A stretch of DNA of 64,000 nucleotides. Source: Ga0077527 sp964533495. GTDB lineage: Bacteria > Pseudomonadota > Gammaproteobacteria > Burkholderiales > SG8-41. The notes beneath the pieces were generated by a model. That model ran no database searches. It was not told the DNA's origin and was given only the letters and a program-made list of their open reading frames with translations. The stretch is taken from NCBI GenBank assembly GCA_964533495.1, contig CAZHJU010000008.1, positions 1 through 64,000 on the forward strand, in the 5' to 3' direction. Position numbers and translations under genes: made by a program. Below are positions 35,596-43,832 of this stretch, in pieces (position 1 is the first letter of the stretch; every line of letters begins with the position of its first letter).

Positions 35596-37670
35596 CAGAA
35601 ATTGCCCTTCCAGGTGAGGACCAGGCTGCGACCGGGCATGTGGATCTCCTGGCCGGAGATGCCTTCGGTCAGGTGTTCGTGGTATTCGCGGTCGAAGAGG
35701 TTCTTCGCGGCGATGCGCAGCGACTGGTTTTTCGCGTAGCGCCAGGTGGCGCCGACGTCGGCGGTGGCGAAGCCCGGGGTCTTGTTTTCGCTGCCGCGCG
35801 AGAAAACCGTCGCCACGCGGTCCTGCCCGCGCACGAAGCGGCCGGTGACGTCCATCGTCCAGTTCGGTGCGATGCCGCCCTCCCAGCCCAGGGACAATTC
35901 GTCGGCCGGCATCTGGAACAGCGGCTCGCCGAGCTGGTTGTTGGTGCCGCGCACGAAGGAGAGGCCGGCCTTCAGCCAGTGGCCGTGCCAGGCCTGCCAC
36001 TTGCCCTGGGCCTCGAAGCCGTGCAGGGTGACCTTGTCGATGTTCACCGTTTCCTTGCAGGCGGCGGCATTGGCCGGGCCGCAGACGGCGTTGGCGCGCG
36101 GCGTGCCGGAAATGTCGAGGCCGGACATGTAATCGGTGATGCGGTTGCGCCACAGCGCCACCTGGTAGCCGGCGCGCGCGCTGCTTCCCTTCAGGCCGAT
36201 CTCGAACTGGGTCGAAATCTCCGGCCTGATCTGCGGGTTGCCGGCGTAGTAGTAGCCGTCGCCGCGCGGCGAGGATTCGTAGCGCTCGCGCATCTCGCCG
36301 GCGCGGAATCCGCGCGAAAGGTTCGCATAGGGCCGCAGCAGCGGGGCGGCTTCGTAGATGGCGCCGAGGCTGCCGGAGAAGGCGCTGTCGCGGCGGTCGA
36401 GGTTGTTGGTGATCCGCAGCGCCGGATTGGCCGGATTGGCCATCGCGGCGGCTTCGCCCTTCACCATGTCGTGGCGCAGCGCGGCGAGCACGTTGAGCCT
36501 GCCGAAGCGCATGTCGTCCTGCAGGTACAGGCCAAAGGCGTTGATGCGGCCATCGGCGAAGGGGTCGCTGCGTGCAGCAACGAAGGCCGGCGGCGAAGAG
36601 AGGAATCGTTCAGGCGAGGCGCCCATTTTCCAGAGGTTCGTGCCGAAGGACAGCAGGTGCTGCGGATGCACCAGCCAGTCGGCCTTGGCGTCGAGGCCGT
36701 CGGTCGTGAAGAAGACGTGGGTCTGCGAGACGTCGAGGTTGCGCGCATTCGACCAGGCGTAGATGCGGCGTTCCATCTCCTGGCGGTAGACGCGGACGTC
36801 GAAGTTGAGCGGCGAATCGCCGCCGCCCCTGCGGTTGTAGCCGATCTCGGCCAGCGTACGCGTCTGCTTCGGCGAGTGCACCGTGGTGCTGGCCACCAGC
36901 GGGCTCGGGTGCGGCCGCGTCGAGCCGGGGTACCACACATCTTCATCCGTGTGCTGCTGCAGCGAGAAGCGCAGCTGCTGGGCGCCGTCGATGCGGAAGC
37001 GGTACTGGCCGATGAAGCTGTCGGAGTCGTAGCCCGTGCGGCCGACGCGGCCGTCCGGCGCCCTGTAGTCGTCGATGCGGGCGAGCGAGGCCCCGACCAT
37101 CAGGGCGTGTTCGCCGCCGGAGACGTTCAAGACGCCGGTGCCGCGCATGCCGCGGCTGGCGGAATCGTAGCTTGCCGCCGTGCTGAACTTCACGCCCGGC
37201 TCGAAGCGAGCCTGCGGCAGCAGCACGTTGATGACGCCGCCGAGCGCACCGGTGCCGTAGAGCACCGAGGCGGGACCCTTGACGACTTCGATGCGCTCGG
37301 CGAGTCCCAGCGACATGAAGGAGGCAACGGCGCCCGCCGGCTGGGCGGAGTTGAGGCGCATGCCGTCGACCAGCAGCACCACGCTTTCTTTTTTCAGTCC
37401 GCGGATGACCGGATTCTGTCCCTGCGCGCCGTCGCTGGCGACGGCAAGTCCCGGTTCGCCGCGAAGGGCCTCTCCGGGATTCTGCGCATTGCGCCTGAGG
37501 AGCTCGTCGCGTTCGAGTGCGATCGTCGAAACAGGGGTTTCGAGATCTTCTGCCGCATAGCCCTTCGCGGTGACGTTGACGGGGGCTAAAACGGTTTCGG
37601 CGAAAACCGGGGTGCCGGCACAGAAAGCCAGAATGGCTGTGGCCAGCGTTCGCTTGTCGAGAGGGTGCAT
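35595..37670 (-). CDS. TonB-dependent outer membrane receptor
   Basis: A 691-residue TonB-dependent transporter. A signal peptide ends TPVFA; a TonB-box-like ETVLAPVNVTA follows. The plug domain has NPVIRGLKKESVVLLVDGMRL and VVKGPASVLYGTGALGGVIN. The barrel ends in the expected Phe after LVLTWKGNF. The region resembles haem/siderophore/cobalamin receptors. ATG 37670 has AGGAGA at good spacing; an earlier in-frame ATG does not. A palindromic Fur-type box lies 60-95 bases upstream, implying iron repression. It heads an operon with binding protein, permease and truncated ATPase. Confidence 0.92.
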   Translation of the reverse strand: MHPLDKRTLATAILAFCAGTPVFAETVLAPVNVTAKGYAAEDLETPVSTIALERDELLRRNAQNPGEALRGEPGLAVASDGAQGQNPVIRGLKKESVVLLVDGMRLNSAQPAGAVASFMSLGLAERIEVVKGPASVLYGTGALGGVINVLLPQARFEPGVKFSTAASYDSASRGMRGTGVLNVSGGEHALMVGASLARIDDYRAPDGRVGRTGYDSDSFIGQYRFRIDGAQQLRFSLQQHTDEDVWYPGSTRPHPSPLVASTTVHSPKQTRTLAEIGYNRRGGGDSPLNFDVRVYRQEMERRIYAWSNARNLDVSQTHVFFTTDGLDAKADWLVHPQHLLSFGTNLWKMGASPERFLSSPPAFVAARSDPFADGRINAFGLYLQDDMRFGRLNVLAALRHDMVKGEAAAMANPANPALRITNNLDRRDSAFSGSLGAIYEAAPLLRPYANLSRGFRAGEMRERYESSPRGDGYYYAGNPQIRPEISTQFEIGLKGSSARAGYQVALWRNRITDYMSGLDISGTPRANAVCGPANAAACKETVNIDKVTLHGFEAQGKWQAWHGHWLKAGLSFVRGTNNQLGEPLFQMPADELSLGWEGGIAPNWTMDVTGRFVRGQDRVATVFSRGSENKTPGFATADVGATWRYAKNQSLRIAAKNLFDREYHEHLTEGISGQEIHMPGRSLVLTWKGNF

Positions 37671-37730
37671 GCCAGTCTCCTGAAGACGGTTGGAGCTGGC
37701 TGGCGGTGGCTGGCTGCTGAATGACGTCAT

Positions 37731-37766
37731 TTTGCATAAATGAGAAGTATTCTTATTTGATGCAAA
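37731..37766. promoter_or_regulatory. Fur box within a 36-base palindrome
   Basis: AATGAGAAGTATTCTTATT (37739-37757) differs at two of 19 positions from a typical Fur box AATGAGAATTATTCTCATT. It is nested in arms TTTGCAT (37731-37737) and ATGCAAA (37760-37766) that are perfectly complementary. It is the likely operator of the TonB receptor operon. Confidence 0.7.
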
Positions 37767-37824
37767 TCAAATGGCAGCCCGAAGTTTGGGAGATGCGGTG
37801 ACGGAGCCGGATTCAGTGCGGAAC

Positions 37825-37863
37825 ATCGCACTCGACAGCATCGTGCATGGCGTCGAGTGCGAT
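37825..37863. repeat. 12-bp perfect inverted repeat
   Basis: ATCGCACTCGAC (37825-37836) and GTCGAGTGCGAT (37852-37863), loop 15 bases, no T-run on either side. It is in the 390-base gap between the divergent TonB receptor and ArsC-like genes, where no terminator is needed. It may be an operator or a recombination site at the island edge. Confidence 0.6.
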
Positions 37864-37902
37864 ACAGAGAGTGTCGTGGCGGTAAAAATCAACGTATAAA
37901 CG

Positions 37903-37920
37903 TTTAAAATAAACAGGTTA
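37903..37920 (-). repeat. AT-rich 18-mer copy (TAACCTGTTTATTTTAAA)
   Basis: A diverged copy on the minus strand, in the same gap as the 12-bp inverted repeat. Confidence 0.4.
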
Positions 37921-38060
37921 TGTCGTTCGATACCAGTTCGATCGACGATAAAGCCGACGATAAAATGTCCGTATATGGAAAAGGGCTTTCGATGGAACGA
38001 CGGTTTGCCGGAACCGTTGGTGACAGGGTGGGAATGAATTCCGGTAAAGGAGTCTGAAAT

Positions 38061-38414
38061 TTGGCCATTATGTTGTACGGCATACGCAACTGCGATACGG
38101 TCAAGAAGGCACGCGCCTGGCTCGATGACCGGAAAATCGAATATGGTTTCCACGACTACAAGGTCGCGGGCATCGACCGCGAGCGCCTGCAGGGCTGGTG
38201 CGGGGAACTGGGCTGGGAAACACTGCTCAACCGCGCCGGCACCACGTTTCGCAAGCTGCCGGAGGCCGAGAAGCAGGGGCTGGACGAGCGCAAGGCCGTG
38301 GATTTGATGCTGAAGCAGCCGTCGATGATCAGGCGGCCGGTTCTCGACACCGGCAAACAGAAACTGGTCGGCTTCAAGCCGGAACTTTACGAGCGCGCCG
38401 TGCGCAAAGGCTGA
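38061..38414 (+). CDS. ArsC/Spx-family thioredoxin-fold protein (YffB-like)
   Basis: A 117-residue ArsC-family protein. LYGIRNCDTVKKARAWLDD holds the single active-site Cys (NCDT) and RRPVLDTGKQKLVGFK the substrate-side loop. This is the YffB type, probably a glutathione-dependent thiol reductase rather than a true arsenate reductase, since no ars genes are nearby. The start is TTG 38061, supported by AAAGGAG 8 bases upstream; ATG 38070 is too far from it. tadA begins 6 bases after its stop. Confidence 0.85.
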   Translation: MAIMLYGIRNCDTVKKARAWLDDRKIEYGFHDYKVAGIDRERLQGWCGELGWETLLNRAGTTFRKLPEAEKQGLDERKAVDLMLKQPSMIRRPVLDTGKQKLVGFKPELYERAVRKG

Positions 38415-38420
38415 TCGCGC

Positions 38421-38876
38421 GTGAGCGAGGCCGCTTACATGCAGGAGGCGCTCCGGCTCGCGGCGCAGGCCGCGGCTGCCGGAGAGGTGCCGGTGGGTGC
38501 GGTGGTGGTGCGGGACGGCGCGATTGTCGGCCGCGGCTGCAACCGGCCCATCGCCGGAAACGATCCGACGGCGCATGCCGAAATCATGGCCATGCGCGAT
38601 GCCGGCCAGGCGTTGGGCAATTACCGGCTTGCCGACTGCGATTTGTACGTGACGCTCGAACCCTGCGTGATGTGTTCCGGCGCGATCATGCATGCGCGCA
38701 TCCGGCGGGTGGTCTACGGTGCGCGCGATCCCAAAACCGGTGCCTGCGGCAGCGCGATCGACCTGTTTGCGCAGCCGCAGCTCAATCATCACGCCGAAGT
38801 CAGCGGCGGCCTGCTGGCCGATGAGGCCGTGGCCCTGCTGCAGGATTTTTTTGCGAGGCGGCGCGGCAAAAATTGA
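38421..38876 (+). CDS. tadA: tRNA adenosine(34) deaminase TadA
   Basis: A 151-residue zinc deaminase making inosine 34 in tRNA-Arg(ACG). The zinc site is HAEIMAM (His and catalytic Glu) and PCVMCSGAIMHARI (two Cys). VGAVVVRDGAIVGRGCN and GACGS are also typical. The start is GTG 38421. It lies between the ArsC-like gene and a YkuD gene whose start overlaps its stop. Confidence 0.94.
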   Translation: MSEAAYMQEALRLAAQAAAAGEVPVGAVVVRDGAIVGRGCNRPIAGNDPTAHAEIMAMRDAGQALGNYRLADCDLYVTLEPCVMCSGAIMHARIRRVVYGARDPKTGACGSAIDLFAQPQLNHHAEVSGGLLADEAVALLQDFFARRRGKN

Positions 38877-39352
38877 ACATCGCCATCAACATCGGATCGC
38901 AGCGCCTGGAACTGCATGACGGCCGGGACGGCCTGTTGCAAAGTTATGCCATTTCCAGCGCATTGAAGGGCACCGGACAGCGCAAGGGCAGTTACTGTAC
39001 GCCGCTGGGCCGGCACGTCGTCCGCGCCAGGATCGGTGCCGGCCAGCCGGAGAACACGGTGTTCGTCGGACGCCGGCCGACCGGGGAAATCTGGACGCCG
39101 GAACTGGCGGCGCAGTTTCCCGGGCGCGACTGGATTCTCACCCGCATCCTCTGGCTGTCCGGCTGCGAGGTCGGCTACAACCGGCTCGGCGATGTCGACA
39201 CCATGCGCCGCTACATCTACATCCACGGCAGCCCGGATAGGGTGAAGATGGGAGCGCCGGGATCCATCGGCTGCATACGGATGCGCAACCGGGACATCAT
39301 CGATCTGTTCGACCGGGTTTCCGTCGGCACTTCTGTAAAAATATCAATATAA
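38873..39352 (+). CDS. YkuD-type L,D-transpeptidase domain protein
   Basis: A 159-residue single YkuD domain. The catalytic motif is YIHGSPD...SIGCIRM, with the nucleophile Cys in SIGC and the conserved His and Arg. L,D-transpeptidases make 3-3 cross-links or attach proteins to peptidoglycan. The start appears to be TTG 38873, overlapping the tadA stop (TTGA). No signal peptide is seen, which is odd for a wall enzyme, though similar short forms exist in betaproteobacteria. Confidence 0.85.
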   Translation: MNIAINIGSQRLELHDGRDGLLQSYAISSALKGTGQRKGSYCTPLGRHVVRARIGAGQPENTVFVGRRPTGEIWTPELAAQFPGRDWILTRILWLSGCEVGYNRLGDVDTMRRYIYIHGSPDRVKMGAPGSIGCIRMRNRDIIDLFDRVSVGTSVKISI

Positions 39353-39363
39353 TCAAATAGTTA
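39346..39363 (-). repeat. AT-rich 18-mer copy (TAACTATTTGATTATATT)
   Basis: A diverged copy on the minus strand, overlapping the stop of the YkuD gene. Confidence 0.4.
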
Positions 39364-39477
39364 CATATTCCACCTATTTCCATGCAACGCATCATGGCGC
39401 ACGGAAGGGCTGGAATTTCTCATCCTTTTTTGTAAAAACCGTTTGAAAACATATAGATGTCGCTGGCATCCGCAATT

Positions 39478-39516
39478 ATTGTGCATCGCGCCAGATTGGA
39501 TTAAATTGTGCACCGC
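39478..39516. promoter_or_regulatory. paired direct repeats upstream of an SDR gene
   Basis: ATTGTGCATCGC (39478-39489) and ATTGTGCACCGC (39505-39516) match at 11 of 12 positions and start 27 bases apart. They lie 40 bases before the SDR start, in a good place for a repressor. Confidence 0.5.
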
Positions 39517-39555
39517 AAACTGCCGTAACCGGCAGTCAACCCATAAAGGCGACGC

Positions 39556-40296
39556 ATGCGACTCAAAAACAAGGTAACCATCATCACCGGTGCCGGCAGG
39601 GGCATTGGCCAGGCAACCGCCATAAAGTTTGCCCGCGAGGGCGCCAAGATCGTGGTCTGCGACCTCACGCCGGAGTGGATCGATCAGACCGTCGCCCTGT
39701 GCAAGGAAGCCGGCGCCGAAGCCATCGGCTGCGTCGCCGACGTGCGGGACCTCCAGTCGCTGCAGGCCATGGTCAAGACCACGCTGGACCAGTGGGGCCG
39801 CGTGGATTGCCTGGTCAACAACGCCGGCATCGTCATGGATGCGCAGCTCAAGAACATGAGCGAGGAGCAGTTCGACCGCGTCCTCGACATCAACCTCAAA
39901 GGGGTCTTCAACTGCACCAAGGCGGTCGTCGACAAGATGCTCGAGCAGCAATCGGGCGTGATCCTCAACGCGTCATCGATCGTCGGGCTTTATGGCAATT
40001 TTGGCCAGACCAACTACGCCGCCAGCAAGTTCGGCGTGATCGGGATGATGAAGACCTGGGCGCGGGAACTGGGGCGCAAGGGCATCCGCGCCAATGCGAT
40101 CTGTCCGGGGTTCATCGCCACCGACATCCTCAAGTCCATGCCGGACCGGGTGCTGCGCGCGCTGGAAGAAAAAGTGCCGATGGGCCGCCTCGGCAAGCCG
40201 GAGGAAATCGCCAACACCTTCGCCTTCCTGGCTTCCGACGAAGCCAGCTACATCAACGGCGCGGTCATCGAAGTCAGCGGCGGCCTGACGATCTGA
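39556..40296 (+). CDS. short-chain dehydrogenase, FabG-like 3-oxoacyl reductase
   Basis: A 246-residue NAD(P)-dependent SDR. The cofactor motif is TGAGRGIG, NNAGIV follows, and the catalytic set is Ser in NASSIVG with YAASK. The C-terminal GAVIEVSGGLTI is FabG-type. It is probably a 3-oxoacyl-ACP/CoA reductase paralogue; the pathway fabG is at 62409. It could serve fatty-acid or polyhydroxyalkanoate metabolism. It stands alone, with paired direct repeats upstream, and converges with mtnA. Confidence 0.85.
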   Translation: MRLKNKVTIITGAGRGIGQATAIKFAREGAKIVVCDLTPEWIDQTVALCKEAGAEAIGCVADVRDLQSLQAMVKTTLDQWGRVDCLVNNAGIVMDAQLKNMSEEQFDRVLDINLKGVFNCTKAVVDKMLEQQSGVILNASSIVGLYGNFGQTNYAASKFGVIGMMKTWARELGRKGIRANAICPGFIATDILKSMPDRVLRALEEKVPMGRLGKPEEIANTFAFLASDEASYINGAVIEVSGGLTI

Positions 40297-40321
40297 ACGT
40301 TCCGGAGCGGCGGCTGACGGT

Positions 40322-41365
40322 TCAGCCGCCGAGCAGTTTCCGGATGCCTGCGGAAGAGGGCGATTGCAGGACGCCCCGTTCGGTGACCAGCGCGCTGACC
40401 AGTTCCGCCGGCGTGACATCAAACACCGGATTGGCGATGCGGACATCCTGCGGCGCCCAGCGCAGGTCGCCGTAACCGGCGACTTCTTCCGCGCTGCGTT
40501 CCTCGATCGGGATCGCAGGCCCGTCGGGCGTGTCCGGGTCGATCGTGGACAGCGGGCAGGCCACGTAAAACGGAATGCCGTGGCGCCGCGCCAGCACGGC
40601 CATCATGTAAGTGCCGATCTTGTTGGCGACGTCGCCATTGGCGGCGACGCGGTCCGCGCCGACGATGACTGCGTCGATGTTGCGTCGTCCCATCAGGTAT
40701 CCTGCGGCGCTGTCGGCGATCAGGGTCACCGGAATGCCGTCCTGCCGCAATTCCCAGGCCGTCAGCCGCGCGCCCTGCAGGAAAGGGCGCGTTTCGTTGG
40801 TGACGACCTCGATTTTCTTGCCGGCCTTCGCCGCCGAACGAACGATGCCCAGGGCGGTGCCGTGTCCCGCGGTGGCCAGCGCGCCGGCATTGCAGTGGGT
40901 CATCACGCAGCAGACATCGGGCAACAGGGCCGCGCCGTGCGTGCCCATTGCCCGATTGATGCGGACGTCCTCTTCGGCGATGCCCTGCGCCGCGGCCAGC
41001 AGGGCGTCGGCGCGGGCGCTGGTGTCGGCGGCACGATTGCCGGCAAGGTGCGCATGCATCCGGTCCAGGGCCCAGCGCAGGTTGACAGCGGTCGGACGGC
41101 TTGCGCCCAGCACTTCAAACGCGCGCCGCAGGCCGGCATCGAACTGCGCCGCAGACTGGCCGCGCAGCCGCCGTGCCTCCACCGCGATTCCGTAGGCCGC
41201 GGCGCAGCCGATGGCCGGCGCCCCCCTGACCACCAGATCGCGGATGGCGCCCGCCACCGCTTCCGCGCTGCCGAAACGCGGGTATTCGCAGCGCGCGGGC
41301 AGCAGCCTCTGGTCGAGCAGTTCGAGTGAATCATCAACCCAGCGCAGGGTATGGAATGCGGGCAT
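40322..41365 (-). CDS. mtnA: S-methyl-5-thioribose-1-phosphate isomerase MtnA
   Basis: A 347-residue isomerase turning 5-methylthioribose-1-phosphate (or 5-deoxyribose-1-phosphate) into the ribulose form. The fold is like eIF2B. The catalytic Cys is in THCNAGALATAGHGTALG-type sequence, and the Asp is in VGADRVAANGDVANKIGT. RGAPAIGCAAAYG binds phosphate. It lies 35 bases after a class II aldolase gene on the same strand. That pairing suggests a shortened salvage route yielding DHAP. Confidence 0.93.
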   Translation of the reverse strand: MPAFHTLRWVDDSLELLDQRLLPARCEYPRFGSAEAVAGAIRDLVVRGAPAIGCAAAYGIAVEARRLRGQSAAQFDAGLRRAFEVLGASRPTAVNLRWALDRMHAHLAGNRAADTSARADALLAAAQGIAEEDVRINRAMGTHGAALLPDVCCVMTHCNAGALATAGHGTALGIVRSAAKAGKKIEVVTNETRPFLQGARLTAWELRQDGIPVTLIADSAAGYLMGRRNIDAVIVGADRVAANGDVANKIGTYMMAVLARRHGIPFYVACPLSTIDPDTPDGPAIPIEERSAEEVAGYGDLRWAPQDVRIANPVFDVTPAELVSALVTERGVLQSPSSAGIRKLLGG

Positions 41366-41400
41366 CCTGTCGGCCTCGTCTTGTTGGTTTCGCAGCGGAG

Positions 41401-42582
41401 TCAGTGCTGCATCTGCCCGCGCACCCGCAGCTCGAAGCCGCCGTACTCGAGTTCGGCGCGCGCGATGTCATGCCCGCCGGCGGCGCGATAATCGCCGTGG
41501 GTGGAGGCGCGGGCGATGATGTCGATATCGTGCAGGTAGATTTCCGCCGCAATTCCTGCGTAATGCGCGTTGACCCCGAAAGCGCAGAGTCCGAAACGGG
41601 GATCCAGCGCAATCCGCGGCGCCGTGTCGATGCGACCTTCCGCGGCGCCGCCCAGCGTGTGCTTCAGATAAGCGCGGTAACGGGCGGCATAGGCGGCGAC
41701 GTCGCCGTCGATCAGCGGCACCCGCTTGGTGAAAATCGCATGCTGCGGCGTGGGCGGCCCTTGTTGTGAAATCACGGCGAGGTCCGGCCGCTGCGCGAAG
41801 GCCAGGGTTTCGGGTGTGCAGACCACCGTCATGGCGAGCGGATGGCCGGCGACGGACGATGCCGCGGACCGCAGCCGCTCTGCCGCGGCGAGATCGGGAT
41901 CCCGCGGCGCAGGCAGCGGGTCCGTGGCCGCGGCTGCCGCATGTTTCCGCAGATGGCACTCGGCCATGCCGACCAGGCGCTGCAGATTGTCGTAGGAATC
42001 GCGCGCGGTATCGCCGAAAGCGACCACGCCGTGAAAGGCGAGGATCAGGCCGATGGTGTCGGCGGTGGCTTCGCGCTCGAACACCGACTTGCAGGCGCGC
42101 GCCAGCGCGGCGCCGGAATGACGGTAGGGCACCACCGGCGCGCAGTTGCCGAAGGCGGCGGCGCAGGCATCCATCCCCTGGGCCACGTTGGCCACCGCGA
42201 GGACGGCGTCGGCATGGGCATGCTCGACAAAGGCGCAAGGCAGCGCGGCGTGGAGCAGGGTCTCGATCGACGGCTTGAGCGCGGCGGGCATCCGCTTGCA
42301 GCCATCGATGCGGCGCATCAGTTCGGCGTCGGACAGGCTGTCATCCGCCAGCAGCGCATGCAGCGCGGCAAGATCCATCGCAGTGAAATCTTGCTCGCGC
42401 ACATCCGCGAGATTGGATCCCGTGCCTTTGATGTGCAGCGTCCCATCCAGTTTCAGCGAGGTATTGCCGCCACCGTGCAGCACCAGCGCCGGATCGCCGC
42501 CGATCAGGCGCGACGTGTAGGCGCGCAGGGCAAGCGCGGAATCGCAGCGCTGCGCGATGGCTTCATCCCAGGCCGGTTTCAT
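41401..42582 (-). CDS. class II aldolase/adducin-family protein
   Basis: A 393-residue zinc aldolase relative. HGGGNTSLK is the phosphate-binding loop. The zinc ligands are in VEHAHADAV (two His) and LAFHGVVAFG (third His). A further 150 residues follow the aldolase core, as in the N-terminal half of RhaD-type aldolase/dehydrogenase fusions, but no dehydrogenase domain is attached. With mtnA directly downstream, a sensible substrate is 5-deoxyribulose- or methylthioribulose-1-phosphate. That is an inference from context. Confidence 0.83.
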   Translation of the reverse strand: MKPAWDEAIAQRCDSALALRAYTSRLIGGDPALVLHGGGNTSLKLDGTLHIKGTGSNLADVREQDFTAMDLAALHALLADDSLSDAELMRRIDGCKRMPAALKPSIETLLHAALPCAFVEHAHADAVLAVANVAQGMDACAAAFGNCAPVVPYRHSGAALARACKSVFEREATADTIGLILAFHGVVAFGDTARDSYDNLQRLVGMAECHLRKHAAAAATDPLPAPRDPDLAAAERLRSAASSVAGHPLAMTVVCTPETLAFAQRPDLAVISQQGPPTPQHAIFTKRVPLIDGDVAAYAARYRAYLKHTLGGAAEGRIDTAPRIALDPRFGLCAFGVNAHYAGIAAEIYLHDIDIIARASTHGDYRAAGGHDIARAELEYGGFELRVRGQMQH

Positions 42583-42602
42583 GGGCGCTCATTATAATCA
42601 GC

Positions 42603-43040
42603 ATGATGTTCGAATCCGGGAAATTCACGGTCCGCGCGGCTTCATGGTCCGGCGACCAGGCGGCGCTGCAGTCATTGCGGCGCGCGGTGTTCGTCGTCGA
42701 GCAGCGCGTTCCGGAAGACCTGGAGTGGGACGACGCCGATGCGCTGTCGCTGCATGCGCTGGCGCATGACGGCCATGGCCTGCCGGTAGGCACCGGCAGG
42801 CTGCTGCCGGACGGGCATGTCGGCCGCATGGCGGTGCTGCGCGAGCGGCGGGGACAGGGCGCGGGCAGCGCGGTGCTGGAATTCCTGATCGGGCAGGCGC
42901 GGCAACGGGGCATGCGCTTGCTGCAATTGCATGCGCAGACCCACGCGATCGGGTTTTATGCGCGGCAGGGTTTTGCCGCGCAGGGCGGGGAATTCATGGA
43001 GGCGGGCATTCCCCACCGGTTGATGACGCTCAGCTGGTGA
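42603..43040 (+). CDS. GNAT-family N-acetyltransferase
   Basis: A 145-residue GNAT, ElaA/YjcF-like. RRAVFVVEQRVPEDLEWDD starts the fold. The acetyl-CoA loop is VLRERRGQGAGSAVL (R/Q-x-x-G-x-G/A). The end, IGFYARQGFAAQG and EAGIPHRLM, is typical of the group. It is divergent from the aldolase gene by 20 bases. Start 42603 or the adjacent Met at 42606. It overlaps the end of the convergent NRDE gene by 11 bases. Confidence 0.85.
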   Translation: MMFESGKFTVRAASWSGDQAALQSLRRAVFVVEQRVPEDLEWDDADALSLHALAHDGHGLPVGTGRLLPDGHVGRMAVLRERRGQGAGSAVLEFLIGQARQRGMRLLQLHAQTHAIGFYARQGFAAQGGEFMEAGIPHRLMTLSW

Positions 43041-43815
43041 CGCCGGCGGCACGCTCGAGCCGGAAGGCGCGGGCATCCTCGCCCTGTGGGACTCCGCCGG
43101 GGCCGTAGCGTTTTTCATGCACGAAAACTTCGCCGGAAGCATGCACCAGCAGCAGCGTGGATGTCCGCGTGCCGTAATGGCTGCCGAGTATGAAGGGGGG
43201 CGAGAGTTCGCGTTCGCGCTGGCGGTCGATGCCGGTATCCGGCAGATGCGCGTCCTGCGCCGGCGTCCGTTCGGACAGCAGTGCGAACAGCGCGCCGCCG
43301 ATCGCATCCGGATCGTCGCTGTCGCGGGTGGCCGCCAGCGCGGCCATGCCCGCGGTCACCTTGGGCCAGGGCGTGTCCAGCAGGTGATTGCTGAGGCCGT
43401 GGATGCCGGTTGTTACGGGCAGGACGCCGCGATCGCGGTTCGACTGGAAATGCAGGCCGTCAAGGTCTCCCGCGATCAGGCTGTACGGGTTGTATGCATC
43501 GCCTTCGATGTCCGCCATGTAGGATGGGGCCGGCGCATCGCCGGCAAGGAAATTGCCGACCAGGGCGCCGCGCGAGCGGGGTGCCGCCGCGCCGGGGCGT
43601 CCCTGCCGGTAATTGGTCACCGCGGCAAAGCGGCCGCGGGTGCTGATGCCCATCCAGGTGCCGCCCTGTTCCAGATCGCGGCCGGCATAGACCGCGGGAT
43701 GATCGTCCCAGAAGGCGGCTGCCGCCGCCGGGCGGCTGAAATGCTCGTCGCGGTTCGCGGCGACCACCAGCGGGAAATGACGATGGGCGCGGAAACTGAA
43801 CAGGATCAGGCACAT
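43030..43815 (-). CDS. NRDE-family protein (TANGO2-like)
   Basis: A 261-residue NRDE (T10/TANGO2) protein. It starts MCLILFSF, and AANRDEHFSRP gives the family its name. The Cys exposed after Met removal and the NRDE motif suggest an Ntn-hydrolase-like fold. The role is unclear; haem handling is proposed for the eukaryotic relative. ATG 43815 is chosen because Cys2 is conserved; the frame is open 11 codons earlier. It follows the DUF4936 gene by 17 bases and ends inside the GNAT 3' end. Confidence 0.86.
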   Translation of the reverse strand: MCLILFSFRAHRHFPLVVAANRDEHFSRPAAAAAFWDDHPAVYAGRDLEQGGTWMGISTRGRFAAVTNYRQGRPGAAAPRSRGALVGNFLAGDAPAPSYMADIEGDAYNPYSLIAGDLDGLHFQSNRDRGVLPVTTGIHGLSNHLLDTPWPKVTAGMAALAATRDSDDPDAIGGALFALLSERTPAQDAHLPDTGIDRQRERELSPPFILGSHYGTRTSTLLLVHASGEVFVHEKRYGPGGVPQGEDARAFRLERAAGVTS

Positions 43816-43832
43816 GTTCTCGTCCGAAAAAT

